Source: Xanthobacteraceae bacterium
Lineage (GTDB): Bacteria; Pseudomonadota; Alphaproteobacteria; Rhizobiales; Xanthobacteraceae
Assembly: GCA_030648135.1 (NCBI GenBank)
Contig: JAUSIF010000034.1
Span: 1 to 43,382 of the forward strand
DNA: 43,382 bases
Reading direction: 5' to 3'
Positions within the stretch are counted from its first letter, which is position 1, and the number at the start of each line of letters is the position of its first letter. Below the pieces are notes generated by a model that searched no databases, was not told the origin of the DNA, and was given only the letters and a program-made list of their open reading frames with translations. This document shows positions 8,203-16,861 of this stretch, piece after piece. The position numbers and the translations under genes are program-made.

Positions 8203-8939
8203 CCGCGCTCTTGCGCCTCAAGGACGTGAGCGCGGGCTATGTCGCCGACATCGACATCGTGCGCGGCGTCAATGTGTCGGTCGCGGCCGCCGCGATCACC
8301 GGCCTCGTCGGCCTCAACGGCGCCGGCAAGTCCACCCTGATGAAGGCGATCTGCGGCTTCCTGCGGCCGAAAGCGGGTGCGATCGAGTTCGACGGCGTCG
8401 ACATCACCGGCATCGCGCCGCATCACGTGATCGATCGCGGGATCTGGTACATCCCGCAGGAGTCGAGCCTGTTCAATTACATGAGCGTCGAAGACAATCT
8501 GTCGCTGCCGCTCGAGCACCTGACGCGGCGGGGCGACGTTTCGCGGGCGGAATTTTACCGCCGCATCGCGGACATGTTCGAAAAATTTCCGCTGCTGAAA
8601 CCCCGCCGCCAGGCCAAGGCCGGCGATCTTTCCGGCGGGCAGCAGAAGATGGTCGAGTTCGCCAAGGCCTATCTGGTGCGCCCGCGGCTCTGCCTGATCG
8701 ACGAGCCCGGCATCGGGCTCGCGCCCAAGGTGGCCGAGGAGGTCTATCAGTGGATCGATTTATTCGCCGCCGAGCGGATGGCGATCTTGCTGGTCGACCA
8801 CAATGTGCGCCGGGTGGTGAAGATGTCGGCCTATATCTACGTGCTGAGCCTCGGCCAGATCACCGCCGAGGGGCGGCCGCAGGCGTTCGAGGGCGACCTG
8901 CACGAGCAGGTCAAGGCCTGGCTCGGCATCAATTTTTGA
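8199..8939 (+). CDS. LivF-type ABC transporter ATP-binding protein (system 1)
   Basis: A 246-residue ATPase, partner of the LivG protein in the heterodimer. Walker A GLNGAGKST, Q-loop YIPQESSLFNYMSVEDNL, signature LSGGQQKMVEFAKA, Walker B LCLIDEPGIGLAP and switch region LLVDHNVRRV are all present. The frame is open upstream to 8088, but ATG 8199 (ATGA overlap with livG) gives the normal N-terminus TALLRLKDVSAGY. It is the last gene of the first transporter operon; the next gene, a cupin, begins 124 bases later with its own Shine-Dalgarno. Confidence 0.92.
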   Translation: MTALLRLKDVSAGYVADIDIVRGVNVSVAAAAITGLVGLNGAGKSTLMKAICGFLRPKAGAIEFDGVDITGIAPHHVIDRGIWYIPQESSLFNYMSVEDNLSLPLEHLTRRGDVSRAEFYRRIADMFEKFPLLKPRRQAKAGDLSGGQQKMVEFAKAYLVRPRLCLIDEPGIGLAPKVAEEVYQWIDLFAAERMAILLVDHNVRRVVKMSAYIYVLSLGQITAEGRPQAFEGDLHEQVKAWLGINF

Positions 8940-9063
8940 CCGCCGGGCCGCAGCGGGCCGTGCCTAGATAAAACGTCATTCCGTATGGTCAGAGCCGCTG
9001 GATCGGCTAATCTGTCCAGGGGGTGGAGACGTTATCGTCAGCACCCGATGAAGGAGACCGTAA

Positions 9064-9468
9064 ATGGCCAGCCAGCAAGCCGTCGCGCGAACGCCCGGTG
9101 CCAAGCGCGCCGGCGCCGGCGAGTATCTATTCGAGCTTGCCAAGGTAAACCGCATCAAGGGCGGGCCGGCCTATTCCACGGCCGAGGGCGCCTGCATCGA
9201 GGGCGACCGCATGATCGTGGCGCTGATGCGCATGCCGGCGGGCACCGGGGCGGAGCCGCATTCGCACCCGAACGAGCAATGGATCTATATTCTGGAGGGG
9301 ACGTTCAAGGCGAAGATCGGCGGCAAGGAGGTCGAGGCCAAGCCCGGATCGGTTCTCTACATTCCGTCCAATACCGTTCATTCGGGCAAGGCGACGGCCG
9401 AGGCCGACGTGCTGTTCTTCACCGTGAAGGATGCCTCGCATAGTCTGCACGGCATCAAGGCCGCCTGA
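9064..9468 (+). CDS. cupin-domain protein
   Basis: A 134-residue single-domain cupin, probably a small metal-dependent enzyme or sensor in the cytoplasm. Cupin motif 1 is visible as PHSHPNEQWIYILEG (two His and the following Glu as metal ligands) and motif 2 as PGSVLYIPSNTVHSG (third His). Substrate cannot be inferred. It stands between the first Liv operon and the TTT binding-protein gene, each separated by 70-125 bases, so it may be transcribed with either. GGAG (9054-9057) lies six bases before the ATG. The C-terminal stretch DASHSLHGIKAA carries two further His residues. Confidence 0.85.
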   Translation: MASQQAVARTPGAKRAGAGEYLFELAKVNRIKGGPAYSTAEGACIEGDRMIVALMRMPAGTGAEPHSHPNEQWIYILEGTFKAKIGGKEVEAKPGSVLYIPSNTVHSGKATAEADVLFFTVKDASHSLHGIKAA

Positions 9469-9542
9469 GGCCGGGCGGCGAGCCAAATCGAGCGAGGCCC
9501 GGACCAAAACGCGGGCCGACAGGAAACAAAAGGGAGGATGAA

Positions 9543-10535
9543 ATGAAGCGACTGACCTTGCTGTTATTGGCGATCTTCTGCCTTGCCCTCGGCGGCATGG
9601 AGGCGGGCGCGCAGGACAAATATCCGTCGAAGCCGGTGAAGATCATCGTGCCGTATGCGCCCGGCGGCGCCACCGACATCGTCGCGCGCATTCTCGGGGA
9701 GCAGATGCGGCAGATTCTCGGCCAGTCGTTCGTGGTGGAGAACAAGCCGGGCGCGTTCGGCATTATCGCGATCGAGGAAATGGCCCGCTCGAAGCCCGAC
9801 GGTTACACGCTGATGATCGGTAACGTCACCACCAACGCGATCACCCCGGTGATCGTGCCGAAGAAGTTCTCGATCAATTACGACAAGGACGTGGTGCCGG
9901 TGACGCGGCTGGTCGACATTCCGGAATTCCTGCTCGTCACGACCACGAACTTCGCGCCCAAGACGGTGCAGGAGTTCATCGACAATGCCAAGAAGAACCC
10001 GGGCAAGGTCCGCTACGGGCATGTCGGCGTGGGAAGTTACCCGCATTACGACATGGCGTTCTTCGCCAAGCGCGCCGGCGATCTCGACATGATCGCCATT
10101 CCCAACAAGGCGGGCGCCTCCGGTGTGATCAACGACATGGTGACCGGCGACACCCAGGCCTCGTTCCTCAACGTCGCCAGCACCGCCGCGATGATCAAGG
10201 CCGGCAAGCTCAGGCCGCTGGCGCTCGTCAATCACGCGCGCCTGCCCGACTATCCCGACGTGCCCACGATGAAGGAAGTCGGATTTGCCGACGTCGGCAC
10301 GCTCGCCTGGCAAGCGCTGTTCGCGCCGGGCGGCACGCCGAAACAGGTACTGGAGACGCTCCACAAGGCCGCCGTCCAGGGCATGCAGGCGCCGGCCGCG
10401 CAGGAAGCGTTCAAGAAGCAGAACTTTAACATCGTTCCCAACAAGTCGGCGGATGAGGCCAAGACCTGGCTGGCGGGAGAAATTTCCGCCTGGAAGAAGA
10501 TCACCAGCCAGGTGAAGATCGAAGTCGCCGAATAG
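9543..10535 (+). CDS. TctC/Bug-family tripartite tricarboxylate transporter receptor
   Basis: A 330-residue periplasmic binding protein of the Bug/TctC family, the receptor of a TTT system. It has a Sec signal peptide (MKRLTLLLLAIFCLALGG, cleavage near EAGA|QD) followed by the family hallmark YPSKPVKIIVPYAPGGATD. FVVENKPGAFGIIA, KPDGYTLMIGNV and YGHVGVGSYPH are further family landmarks. These receptors bind carboxylated compounds. The membrane partners tctB and tctA are not adjacent: a hydrolase gene intervenes. GGGAGG (9533-9538) precedes the ATG. A strong hairpin follows the stop, as after the other two binding-protein genes. Confidence 0.92.
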   Translation: MKRLTLLLLAIFCLALGGMEAGAQDKYPSKPVKIIVPYAPGGATDIVARILGEQMRQILGQSFVVENKPGAFGIIAIEEMARSKPDGYTLMIGNVTTNAITPVIVPKKFSINYDKDVVPVTRLVDIPEFLLVTTTNFAPKTVQEFIDNAKKNPGKVRYGHVGVGSYPHYDMAFFAKRAGDLDMIAIPNKAGASGVINDMVTGDTQASFLNVASTAAMIKAGKLRPLALVNHARLPDYPDVPTMKEVGFADVGTLAWQALFAPGGTPKQVLETLHKAAVQGMQAPAAQEAFKKQNFNIVPNKSADEAKTWLAGEISAWKKITSQVKIEVAE

Positions 10536-10564
10536 CGCGGTTCGATTCCTGCGGTACGACATGC

Positions 10565-10588
10565 GGGCGGGATCGGTCGATCCCGCCC
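10565..10588 (+). terminator. intercistronic hairpin after the TTT receptor gene
   Basis: Arms GGGCGGGATC (10565-10574) and GATCCCGCCC (10579-10588) pair perfectly around a 4-base loop, followed by TTGTT. It resembles a short Rho-independent terminator with a weak U-tract, so partial read-through into the hydrolase and tctBA genes is likely. Its position also argues against the TTG at 10589 as start of the hydrolase. Confidence 0.6.
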
Positions 10589-10615
10589 TTGTTCGAGGCA
10601 AAGCCGGTCGCATCA

Positions 10616-12334
10616 ATGAACCTGCAACCCGCTCCGTCCGTTTCCGGCTATCGCATTCTGGTCGAGAAGGACGTCGACATCCCGATGCGGGACGGCGCCC
10701 GGTTGAAAGCCGACATCCTGCGGCCTGACGATGGCGGAAAATTCCCCGCCATCCTGAATCTCGGCCCCTACCAGAAGGACAAGCTCTGGATCCCGCCGGA
10801 CAATCTGGAGGAGAAGCCGAACCCGCTGATGAACTGGGAGACCATCAATCCGCAATGGTGGGTGCCCAAAGGTTACGCCGCCGTCCGGGTCGATGCGCGC
10901 GGGACCGGCAAGTCGCCTGGCCAGGGCGATCCGTGGTCGTATGAGGAATCGCTCGATTTTTATGACGCGATCGAATGGGCGGCGAAGCAGCCCTGGTGCT
11001 CGGGCCAGATCGGCCTTTCCGGCATTTCCTATTTCGCCATCAACCAGTGGTTCGTCGCCAACCACCGGCCGCCGGCGCTGAAGGCGATCATTCCCTGGGA
11101 GGGCTTCGCCGACCTCTATCGCGATGCGCTGTTCCACGGCGGCATTCTCTGCCAGTTCATGACCAACTGGTTCGTCACCCACCTTTCCCATCATCTGGTG
11201 GGCCGCGCCTCGCGCGACAATCCGGATACTTTCCAGATCAACACGCTGTGGAAATGGCTGCGCAACAATCTCGACGACGGCACCTGCAAAGGCTCGCAGG
11301 CTGAGTGGGACAAGATCACGCTGCCGATGCTCTCCGCCGGCAACTGGTCGGGCATGGGCCTGCATCTGCGCGGCAATACCGAAGCTTTCATGCGCGCCGC
11401 CTCGCCGTACAAGAAGCTACGCATCCATTCCGGCACGCACGTGCATCCCTTCTACACCGAGGACGGCCGCCGCGAGCAGCTGCGCTTCTTCGACTGCTGG
11501 CTCAAGGGCATCGACAACGGCGTGATGGACGAGCCGCCGGTGAAGCTCGCAATCCGCAAGGGTGGCGGCGAGGTCGAATGGCGCTTCGAGAACGAATGGC
11601 CGCTCGCCCGCACGCAATGGACGAGGTTCTATCTCGATCTGTCCGAACCGGCCGCCGGCAAGGCCGCGAATACCGGAACCTTGGCTGCGGCCAATCCCGC
11701 CAAGGCCGGCGCCCGCACTTATTTCGCCAGCGGCTTGAGCAAAGTCGGCTCCGCCTCCGCGTCATCGACGCAATTGAACGCGGGCGCCATGCAGTCCGGC
11801 ATGGGGATTTCGCTCGACACGGCACCATTCCCGCAGGACACCGAGATCACCGGCCCGGTGGCGGCGGTGCTGTGGGTATCGAGCAGCACCGAGGACATGG
11901 ACATCTTCCTCACCATCCGCAACATCGATCCCGGCAGCAACGACGTCTGGGAAGTGGGACAGCAGGGCCATCAAGTACCGGTCGCCAAAGGCTGGCTGCG
12001 GGTGTCGCACCGGGAGCTCGATCCGGAGCTTTCGCTGCCCTATCGGCCCTATCACAGGCACAAGCGCCGGCTTTACCTCTCAGCTGGAGAAATCGTTCAG
12101 GTGCAGGTGGAGATCTGGCCGACTTGCATGGTGTTCCAGCAAGGCCATCGCCTCCGGCTCGACATCCAGCCGCGCGACGGCGTCGGCAGCGTGCACTACA
12201 CGCACTATCACGCGGACTACAATACCGGCAGCAATACGATCTATGCTGGTGGGAACAAAGAATCCTATCTGCTCCTGCCGGTCATTCCGGCGGCAAGCCC
12301 TGGCTCCAGGCCAAGCGCACGCGTGAACCGATGA
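10616..12334 (+). CDS. CocE/NonD-family serine hydrolase
   Basis: A 572-residue alpha/beta hydrolase of the CocE/X-Pro dipeptidyl-peptidase-like family (ester or amide hydrolysis). The N-terminal motif MRDGARLKADILRP, the oxyanion/turn region VRVDARGTGKSPG (91-103) and the nucleophile elbow GISYFA (Ser138) are clear. SGTHVHPFY probably carries the catalytic His, followed by RFFDCWLKGIDNG and the C-terminal beta-sandwich with VQVEIWPTCMVFQQGHRLRL. There is no signal peptide. The frame opens at TTG 10589, but ATG 10616 is preferred because the TTG abuts a hairpin. The stop overlaps tctB as ATGA, so hydrolase and transporter are co-translated. A role in hydrolysing the imported solute, or an ester of it, is inference. 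Confidence 0.88.
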   Translation: MNLQPAPSVSGYRILVEKDVDIPMRDGARLKADILRPDDGGKFPAILNLGPYQKDKLWIPPDNLEEKPNPLMNWETINPQWWVPKGYAAVRVDARGTGKSPGQGDPWSYEESLDFYDAIEWAAKQPWCSGQIGLSGISYFAINQWFVANHRPPALKAIIPWEGFADLYRDALFHGGILCQFMTNWFVTHLSHHLVGRASRDNPDTFQINTLWKWLRNNLDDGTCKGSQAEWDKITLPMLSAGNWSGMGLHLRGNTEAFMRAASPYKKLRIHSGTHVHPFYTEDGRREQLRFFDCWLKGIDNGVMDEPPVKLAIRKGGGEVEWRFENEWPLARTQWTRFYLDLSEPAAGKAANTGTLAAANPAKAGARTYFASGLSKVGSASASSTQLNAGAMQSGMGISLDTAPFPQDTEITGPVAAVLWVSSSTEDMDIFLTIRNIDPGSNDVWEVGQQGHQVPVAKGWLRVSHRELDPELSLPYRPYHRHKRRLYLSAGEIVQVQVEIWPTCMVFQQGHRLRLDIQPRDGVGSVHYTHYHADYNTGSNTIYAGGNKESYLLLPVIPAASPGSRPSARVNR

Positions 12335-12840
12335 CGATCCACGACCCAAAAGATTCGCTCCACCCTCGTCCAAGCTGGGTTGCGATGCTGCAGCGAAAAA
12401 ACGTGCTCTCCGGCCTGTTATTTATTGCCGTTGCGGCGGCGGGGCTTTGGGTTTCCCGCAATTACCCGATTGGCACCGCGCTGCGCATGGGCACCGGCTA
12501 TGTTCCCCGGCTGCTGCTTTGGATTTTGCTGTTGCTCGGGGTCATCGTCATGGTGATGGGGCTTCGCGCCGGCGCGGGCAAGACACAAGCTGATTCCGAG
12601 ACCACCTCGGTCTGGCGTCCGCTCATCTTCGTCACAGCGAGCCTTGTCACCTTCAGCCTCACCATCGAGCGGCTCGGATTGGTGATATCGATCCTGCTTC
12701 TCATCGGTATCGGCAGCCTCGCCACACGCGAGTTACGATTGATCGAGATGGTGTTGGCGACCTTCCTGCTTATTGTCCTTTCGGTCGGAATCTTCATCAT
12801 CGGCCTTGGTTTAACGATTCCGGTCTGGCCGGAGTGGTAG
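12331..12840 (+). CDS. TctB-family small TTT membrane subunit
   Basis: A 169-residue membrane protein with four hydrophobic segments and the TctB pattern: after the first helix comes FPxGTxxRMGxGYxP, seen here as YPIGTALRMGTGYVPRLLL. TctB is the poorly conserved small subunit of tripartite tricarboxylate transporters, acting with TctA. The gene begins in an ATGA overlap with the hydrolase and ends three bases before tctA. The longer open frame in this register (from 11305) lies antiparallel in meaning to the hydrolase and is not real. Confidence 0.88.
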   Translation: MTIHDPKDSLHPRPSWVAMLQRKNVLSGLLFIAVAAAGLWVSRNYPIGTALRMGTGYVPRLLLWILLLLGVIVMVMGLRAGAGKTQADSETTSVWRPLIFVTASLVTFSLTIERLGLVISILLLIGIGSLATRELRLIEMVLATFLLIVLSVGIFIIGLGLTIPVWPEW

Positions 12841-12843
12841 CCG

Positions 12844-14349
12844 ATGGACCTCTTTCATGATCTTGCGATCGGTTTCAGCGTCGCCCTGACGCCGGCCAAT
12901 CTCGCGTTCGCATTCGCCGGCGTGCTCGTCGGCACGCTCATCGGGGTGCTTCCCGGTATCGGTCCGATCGCGACCATCGCCTTGCTGTTGCCGCTCACCT
13001 TCCATCTCGAACCGGTGTCCGGCCTCATCATGCTCGCCGGCATCTTCTATGGCGCGCAATACGGCGGCTCGACCACGGCGATTCTGGTGAATTTGCCGGG
13101 CGAAACTTCTTCGGTCGTGACCTGCATCGACGGCCACCAGATGGCTCGGCAAGGCCGAGCGGGAGCGGCGCTGGCGGTGGCGGCGCTCGGCTCGTTCTTT
13201 GCCGGAACCGTGGCCACCCTCACCATCGCGACCCTGGCGCCGCCGCTCGCCAAGGTTGGGCAGTCGTTCGGGGCGCCGGAATATTTCTCCCTGCTGGTGC
13301 TCGGCCTCATCGCCGCGGTCGTGCTCGCGCACGGCTCCGTCATCAAGGCGATCGCGATGATCATTCTGGGTCTGGTGCTGGGATTGATCGGCACCGACGG
13401 CAATACCGGCGGGTCCCGCTTCACGTTTGGAATGACTCGCCTTGCCGATGGCCTCGATTTCGTCCCGCTGGTGATCGGTCTATTCGGCCTGGGCGAGATC
13501 ATGGTCAATCTGACCCAGCCGGGCCACACCCGCTCCGTCGTCGCCAAGAAGGTGACAGGCCTGTGGCTGACCATGCAGGAATTCCGGCAGGCCTGGCCCG
13601 CCGTGCTGCGCGGTACGACTCTAGGCTCTGTCCTCGGCGTGCTTCCCGGCGGCGGCGCCACGCTCTCCGCGTTCGCCGCCTATGTGCTCGAGAAAAAGGT
13701 GGCGAGGGATCCGTCGCGTTTCGGCCGCGGCGCGATCGAGGGCGTGGCAGGGCCGGAATCCGCCAACAACGCCGGCGCCCAGACCTCGTTCATTCCGATG
13801 CTGACATTGGGCATACCCGGGAATGCGGTCATGGCGCTCATGATCGGCGCGCTCACCATCCACGGCATCCAGCCCGGCCCGCAAATCATGACCGAGCGCC
13901 CGGAAATGTTCTGGGGCATGGTCGCGAGCATGTGGATCGGCAATCTGATGCTGGTCATCATCAATCTGCCGCTGATCGGCATCTGGGTGCAGTTGCTGAA
14001 AGTGCCGTATCGCCTGCTGTATTTGTCGATCCTGCTGTTCTCCGCCATCGGCGTCTACACCGTGAACAACAGTACGTTCGATGTATTGATGGCGGCGCTG
14101 TTCGGATTTGTGGGTTACGTTTTCATCCGGCTGGAATGCGAACCGGCGCCGCTGATCCTCGGCTTCGTCCTCGGTCCGTTGATGGAGGACAACCTACGCC
14201 GCGCCATGCGGATTTCCAGCGGCGACCCGATGATTTTCCTCGATCGGCCCATCAGCCTGTGCTTGTTGATCGCGGCATTGCTGTTGCTCATCGTCGTTGC
14301 GTTGCCGGCAATCCGTTCGAAGCGCGAGGAGGCGTTCCAGGAAAGCTGA
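12844..14349 (+). CDS. TctA-family large TTT membrane subunit
   Basis: A 501-residue polytopic permease, the large subunit of the tripartite tricarboxylate transporter. The two TctA repeats are visible as GVLVGTLIGVLPGIGPIATI near residue 30 and GSVLGVLPGGGATLSAFAAY near 262. IFYGAQYGGSTTAILVNLPG and GPESANNAGAQTSFIPMLTLG are the other diagnostic blocks. The length is normal. Together with the receptor at 9543 and TctB it makes a complete secondary transporter driven by an ion gradient. The C-terminus overlaps no other gene; a thioesterase gene follows after 34 bases and may belong to the operon. Confidence 0.93.
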   Translation: MDLFHDLAIGFSVALTPANLAFAFAGVLVGTLIGVLPGIGPIATIALLLPLTFHLEPVSGLIMLAGIFYGAQYGGSTTAILVNLPGETSSVVTCIDGHQMARQGRAGAALAVAALGSFFAGTVATLTIATLAPPLAKVGQSFGAPEYFSLLVLGLIAAVVLAHGSVIKAIAMIILGLVLGLIGTDGNTGGSRFTFGMTRLADGLDFVPLVIGLFGLGEIMVNLTQPGHTRSVVAKKVTGLWLTMQEFRQAWPAVLRGTTLGSVLGVLPGGGATLSAFAAYVLEKKVARDPSRFGRGAIEGVAGPESANNAGAQTSFIPMLTLGIPGNAVMALMIGALTIHGIQPGPQIMTERPEMFWGMVASMWIGNLMLVIINLPLIGIWVQLLKVPYRLLYLSILLFSAIGVYTVNNSTFDVLMAALFGFVGYVFIRLECEPAPLILGFVLGPLMEDNLRRAMRISSGDPMIFLDRPISLCLLIAALLLLIVVALPAIRSKREEAFQES

Positions 14350-14383
14350 GCTTGCGCCTGCCAAATCCACAGTTTTACGGTTC

Positions 14384-14806
14384 ATGATGGTTGCGATGAT
14401 CGACTTGTCGAAATTAAAGATCGGAATAAAAGGTTCCGCGGAATTGCTGGTGGGCGAAGAACATACCGCGCCGCGCATCGGCAGCGGCCGCGTGCATGTG
14501 CTGGCAACCCCGGTGATGATCAATCTGATCGAGGCGGCGGCACTCGACGCGGTGGAGAACCTGCTGCCGAAAGGGCACCAGAGCCTCGGCATCCGGCTGG
14601 ACATCCGCCATTACGCGGCCACGCCGGTGGGCATGCGCATCCGCGCGACCGCCGAACTCACCAAGATCGACGGCCGCACGCTCGAATTTCGCGTCGAGGC
14701 GCATGACGAGAAGGAGCCGATCGGCGACGGCTCGCACCAGCGCGTCGTCGTCAATGTCGACCGCTTCGACCAGCGGGTGCAGAAGAAGATCGGCGGAACC
14801 GGCTGA
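14384..14806 (+). CDS. FlK-like hot-dog thioesterase
   Basis: A 140-residue hot-dog fold protein of the fluoroacetyl-CoA-thioesterase-like family, hydrolysing an acyl-CoA. The family catalytic trio is visible: Thr42 in VLATPVM, Glu50 in NLIEAA and His76 in DIRHYAATPVG. EEHTAPRIGSG before them is typical. Most homologues outside Streptomyces cattleya do not act on fluoroacetyl-CoA, so the substrate is open; a CoA ester made from the compound imported by the TTT system is a reasonable guess. ATG 14396 (MIDLSKLKIG) is an alternative start; neither has a strong Shine-Dalgarno. Confidence 0.8.
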   Translation: MMVAMIDLSKLKIGIKGSAELLVGEEHTAPRIGSGRVHVLATPVMINLIEAAALDAVENLLPKGHQSLGIRLDIRHYAATPVGMRIRATAELTKIDGRTLEFRVEAHDEKEPIGDGSHQRVVVNVDRFDQRVQKKIGGTG

Positions 14807-14826
14807 TCGGCGAGCGCGCAGGTGTC

Positions 14827-15336
14827 ATGACATTTCGTTACTGGCTGAAACGGATATTGAAGGGAGTCGTGCTCACCGTCGCCGTCCTCTATTTCCTGAT
14901 CGATGTCCTGTTCCTGTCGATCATCAAATTCATATTCAAACACTTGGCGAATATTCCGGTCATCATCCGCGTGTCGGCGTGGATCGCTTCGCTCGGCCCC
15001 TACCCCACGCTGGCGCTTTTTCTGATCCCCATCATCCTTCTGGAGCCGGTGAAGCCGGTCGCCGCCTATCTCGTTGCCACCGGTCATGCCGTCTATGGCG
15101 TGCTTATCATCATCGTCGGCGAAGCGATCAAGATCGCCGTGGTCGAGCGGATGTTCCAGATGAACCGCGACAAGCTCATGTCGATTCCGGCCTTCGCCTG
15201 GGCTTACAATCTGGTCATGCCGTGGCTCGACTATCTTCGAGCCTTGCCCGCCTGGCAAGCGGTGTTGCAGCGGTATGAAGCGGCCAAGGCGGCCGTGCGT
15301 GAAATCATCGCAAGCTGGCGGAAAAGATCTCCGTAA
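14827..15336 (+). CDS. small membrane protein of unknown function
   Basis: A 169-residue protein I do not recognise. It has an Arg/Lys-rich start (MTFRYWLKRILKG), a long hydrophobic segment (about 12-35), two more hydrophobic stretches (about 57-78 and 82-102) and an amphipathic, positively charged C-terminal third ending EIIASWRKRSP. It is therefore probably an inner-membrane protein with a cytoplasmic tail. It follows the thioesterase by 20 bases and converges on the deacetylase gene with only three bases between the two stop codons. Codon use matches the neighbours. Confidence 0.7.
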   Translation: MTFRYWLKRILKGVVLTVAVLYFLIDVLFLSIIKFIFKHLANIPVIIRVSAWIASLGPYPTLALFLIPIILLEPVKPVAAYLVATGHAVYGVLIIIVGEAIKIAVVERMFQMNRDKLMSIPAFAWAYNLVMPWLDYLRALPAWQAVLQRYEAAKAAVREIIASWRKRSP

Positions 15337-15339
15337 CGC

Positions 15340-16410
15340 TCAGCGCCGCTCGTGCGCAAAAGCATCGGCTGGATCGAGGGCGGGCTCGGGCGAGTGGGGG
15401 AAGTCGCCGACTTGAAAGGCGCGCAGTGTGGCGAGGTTGATCTCATCCATGAAATCGGCAAGCTTCGAATAGGTCACGCAGCGCACCTCGGGCAGTCCGC
15501 AGACCATGCGGGCGAAAGCCTTGAGCGCCTGATTATAGACCCCGCCCTGATAGCCGAAGAAATGATGGCCGATGTGGATCGGCGCACGGTTGCCGGTGTA
15601 GTTCGATTTAAAATACTGGATATAGGTGCGGAGCATCTGTTCGCGGTAAAGCTCTTGATTCCTGGGATTGGGCGCGATGCCGGACTGGGCGATCAGGAAG
15701 TTGTAGTCCATCGACAACGTGTATTTTCCCGAGCCCGCGATCCGGAGGCTCGCGAGATTGAATCGCCAGATGCCGCCTTTTTGCTCCGGCCAGTCATTCG
15801 GATTGCCGGTGCCGCTGGCGTCGTAGCGGAAGTGATTGTCCCTGAGTGCGGTGTAGAGGCCCGGATTTCGGCTGAGATAGGGCGCACGGAAACCCACGAC
15901 CTCGCCGAGCGGGAAAGCGAGCTTCACCGCATCCGGAAAACCATTGTGCGCCGTCACATGGTTGAAGAGGTCGGCGTAGCTTCGGAACTCCTGCGCCCAA
16001 TCGGCCGCCGACCAGCCGCGGCCGTCGAAATGACCCACCGCATGGGAGCCGATGTCATTGCCGCTCGCCTTCAGCGCGTTGATGAAACCGATCCGGCGCT
16101 GGACGTCCTCAGGCGAGCCGCCGAAATTGATATTGGAAGCCCCGCGCCCTTGGCCCGGCGCCTGATAGGCATTCTTTTTTGCATTGGTCAGATAATTGAT
16201 CCCGCTGACAAAGAAAGTAAAATGAACGCGGTCGCCGGACTTGTTCATTTCATCGAGAAAATCCGACAGCTCCTGCCAGCGCTCCAATTCGGTGCAGTTG
16301 TCGAAGGAGAACACGACGAACTGCGGCGGACGCTCGACCGCGGCATGGGCGTAATCAAGCAAGCCGCCAGCGATCAGCGCGGTCAGGAAAATCGCGATCC
16401 GTGTCTTCAT
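15340..16410 (-). CDS. exported polysaccharide deacetylase-like protein
   Basis: A 356-residue exported protein with the NodB/polysaccharide deacetylase fold. A Sec signal peptide (MKTRIAIFLTALIAGG, cleavage near AHA|AVE) is followed by FVVFSFDNC (Asp37 in the position of the first catalytic Asp), GSHAVGHFDG (His123 and His127, the HxxxH metal ligands), a central GFRAPYLS and HIGHHFFGYQGG. The first motif reads FDN instead of the common FDD. It probably deacetylates an envelope or extracellular glycan, substrate unknown. The gene starts nine bases after the stop of the upstream small membrane-protein gene and is presumably transcribed with it, possibly under the FNR/FixK-like box at 16862. 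Confidence 0.82.
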   Translation of the reverse strand: MKTRIAIFLTALIAGGLLDYAHAAVERPPQFVVFSFDNCTELERWQELSDFLDEMNKSGDRVHFTFFVSGINYLTNAKKNAYQAPGQGRGASNINFGGSPEDVQRRIGFINALKASGNDIGSHAVGHFDGRGWSAADWAQEFRSYADLFNHVTAHNGFPDAVKLAFPLGEVVGFRAPYLSRNPGLYTALRDNHFRYDASGTGNPNDWPEQKGGIWRFNLASLRIAGSGKYTLSMDYNFLIAQSGIAPNPRNQELYREQMLRTYIQYFKSNYTGNRAPIHIGHHFFGYQGGVYNQALKAFARMVCGLPEVRCVTYSKLADFMDEINLATLRAFQVGDFPHSPEPALDPADAFAHERR

Positions 16411-16419
16411 GGCCAGAGA

Positions 16420-16812
16420 CTATATACCGTCGCCTTCAGGACCGGCGCGGCCGCTCAAGTCAGCGCCGTTGACCGACGGGCCGCGGTGGCGGGCGATCTG
16501 CACCGCCAGCCAGAAGCCGAGCACCATCAACGCGCACTGGATGGTGAACATGACCTCGTCTGGAAGCAGTGGAGCCATCATCTGCTCGTGCCGTTCGGCC
16601 ATCGACAGTGGTTCGGCGCCAATGCCGAGCGGATTGAGAAACAAGGAGAGCAGATCCCCGGTCTCCCGCATCAGATGGTCCATGTTGTGCGACAGATGAT
16701 AGGCAAAAGCCAACGGCAACGCGGTAAAAGAGAACACCGCAAACAGCGATTTGTAAGAGACCCCGCGCGCGTTCACGTTTGCCCGTTGGCTGCAGCCACA
16801 ATGACCGGCCAT
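16420..16812 (-). CDS. small membrane protein with YHLSH motif, unknown
   Basis: A 130-residue protein of unknown function with an N-terminal HCGC (4-7), a hydrophobic helix containing YHLSHNMDHL (38-47), the sequence NPLGIGAEPLSM and a second long hydrophobic helix near the C-terminus. The block FxFTxxP-YHL[SA]H-...-[ND]PxGxG is also found in the large membrane protein encoded at 29262-31967 (residues about 382-420), so this looks like a solitary piece of that kind of membrane domain. Start 16812 is chosen over the longer frame (16875): GGGAGG lies eight bases upstream and the extra codons would cover the FNR/FixK-like box. It probably forms a transcript with the downstream deacetylase. Confidence 0.65.
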   Translation of the reverse strand: MAGHCGCSQRANVNARGVSYKSLFAVFSFTALPLAFAYHLSHNMDHLMRETGDLLSLFLNPLGIGAEPLSMAERHEQMMAPLLPDEVMFTIQCALMVLGFWLAVQIARHRGPSVNGADLSGRAGPEGDGI

Positions 16813-16861
16813 GGAACACCCCCTCCCAACACCAATCTGATGGGACCACCGTATGCTGGCT

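Noticed and set aside
14384..14806. Fluoroacetate resistance gene
   Set aside because: The FlK-like catalytic trio is present, but most family members are general thioesterases and nothing nearby suggests organofluorine metabolism.
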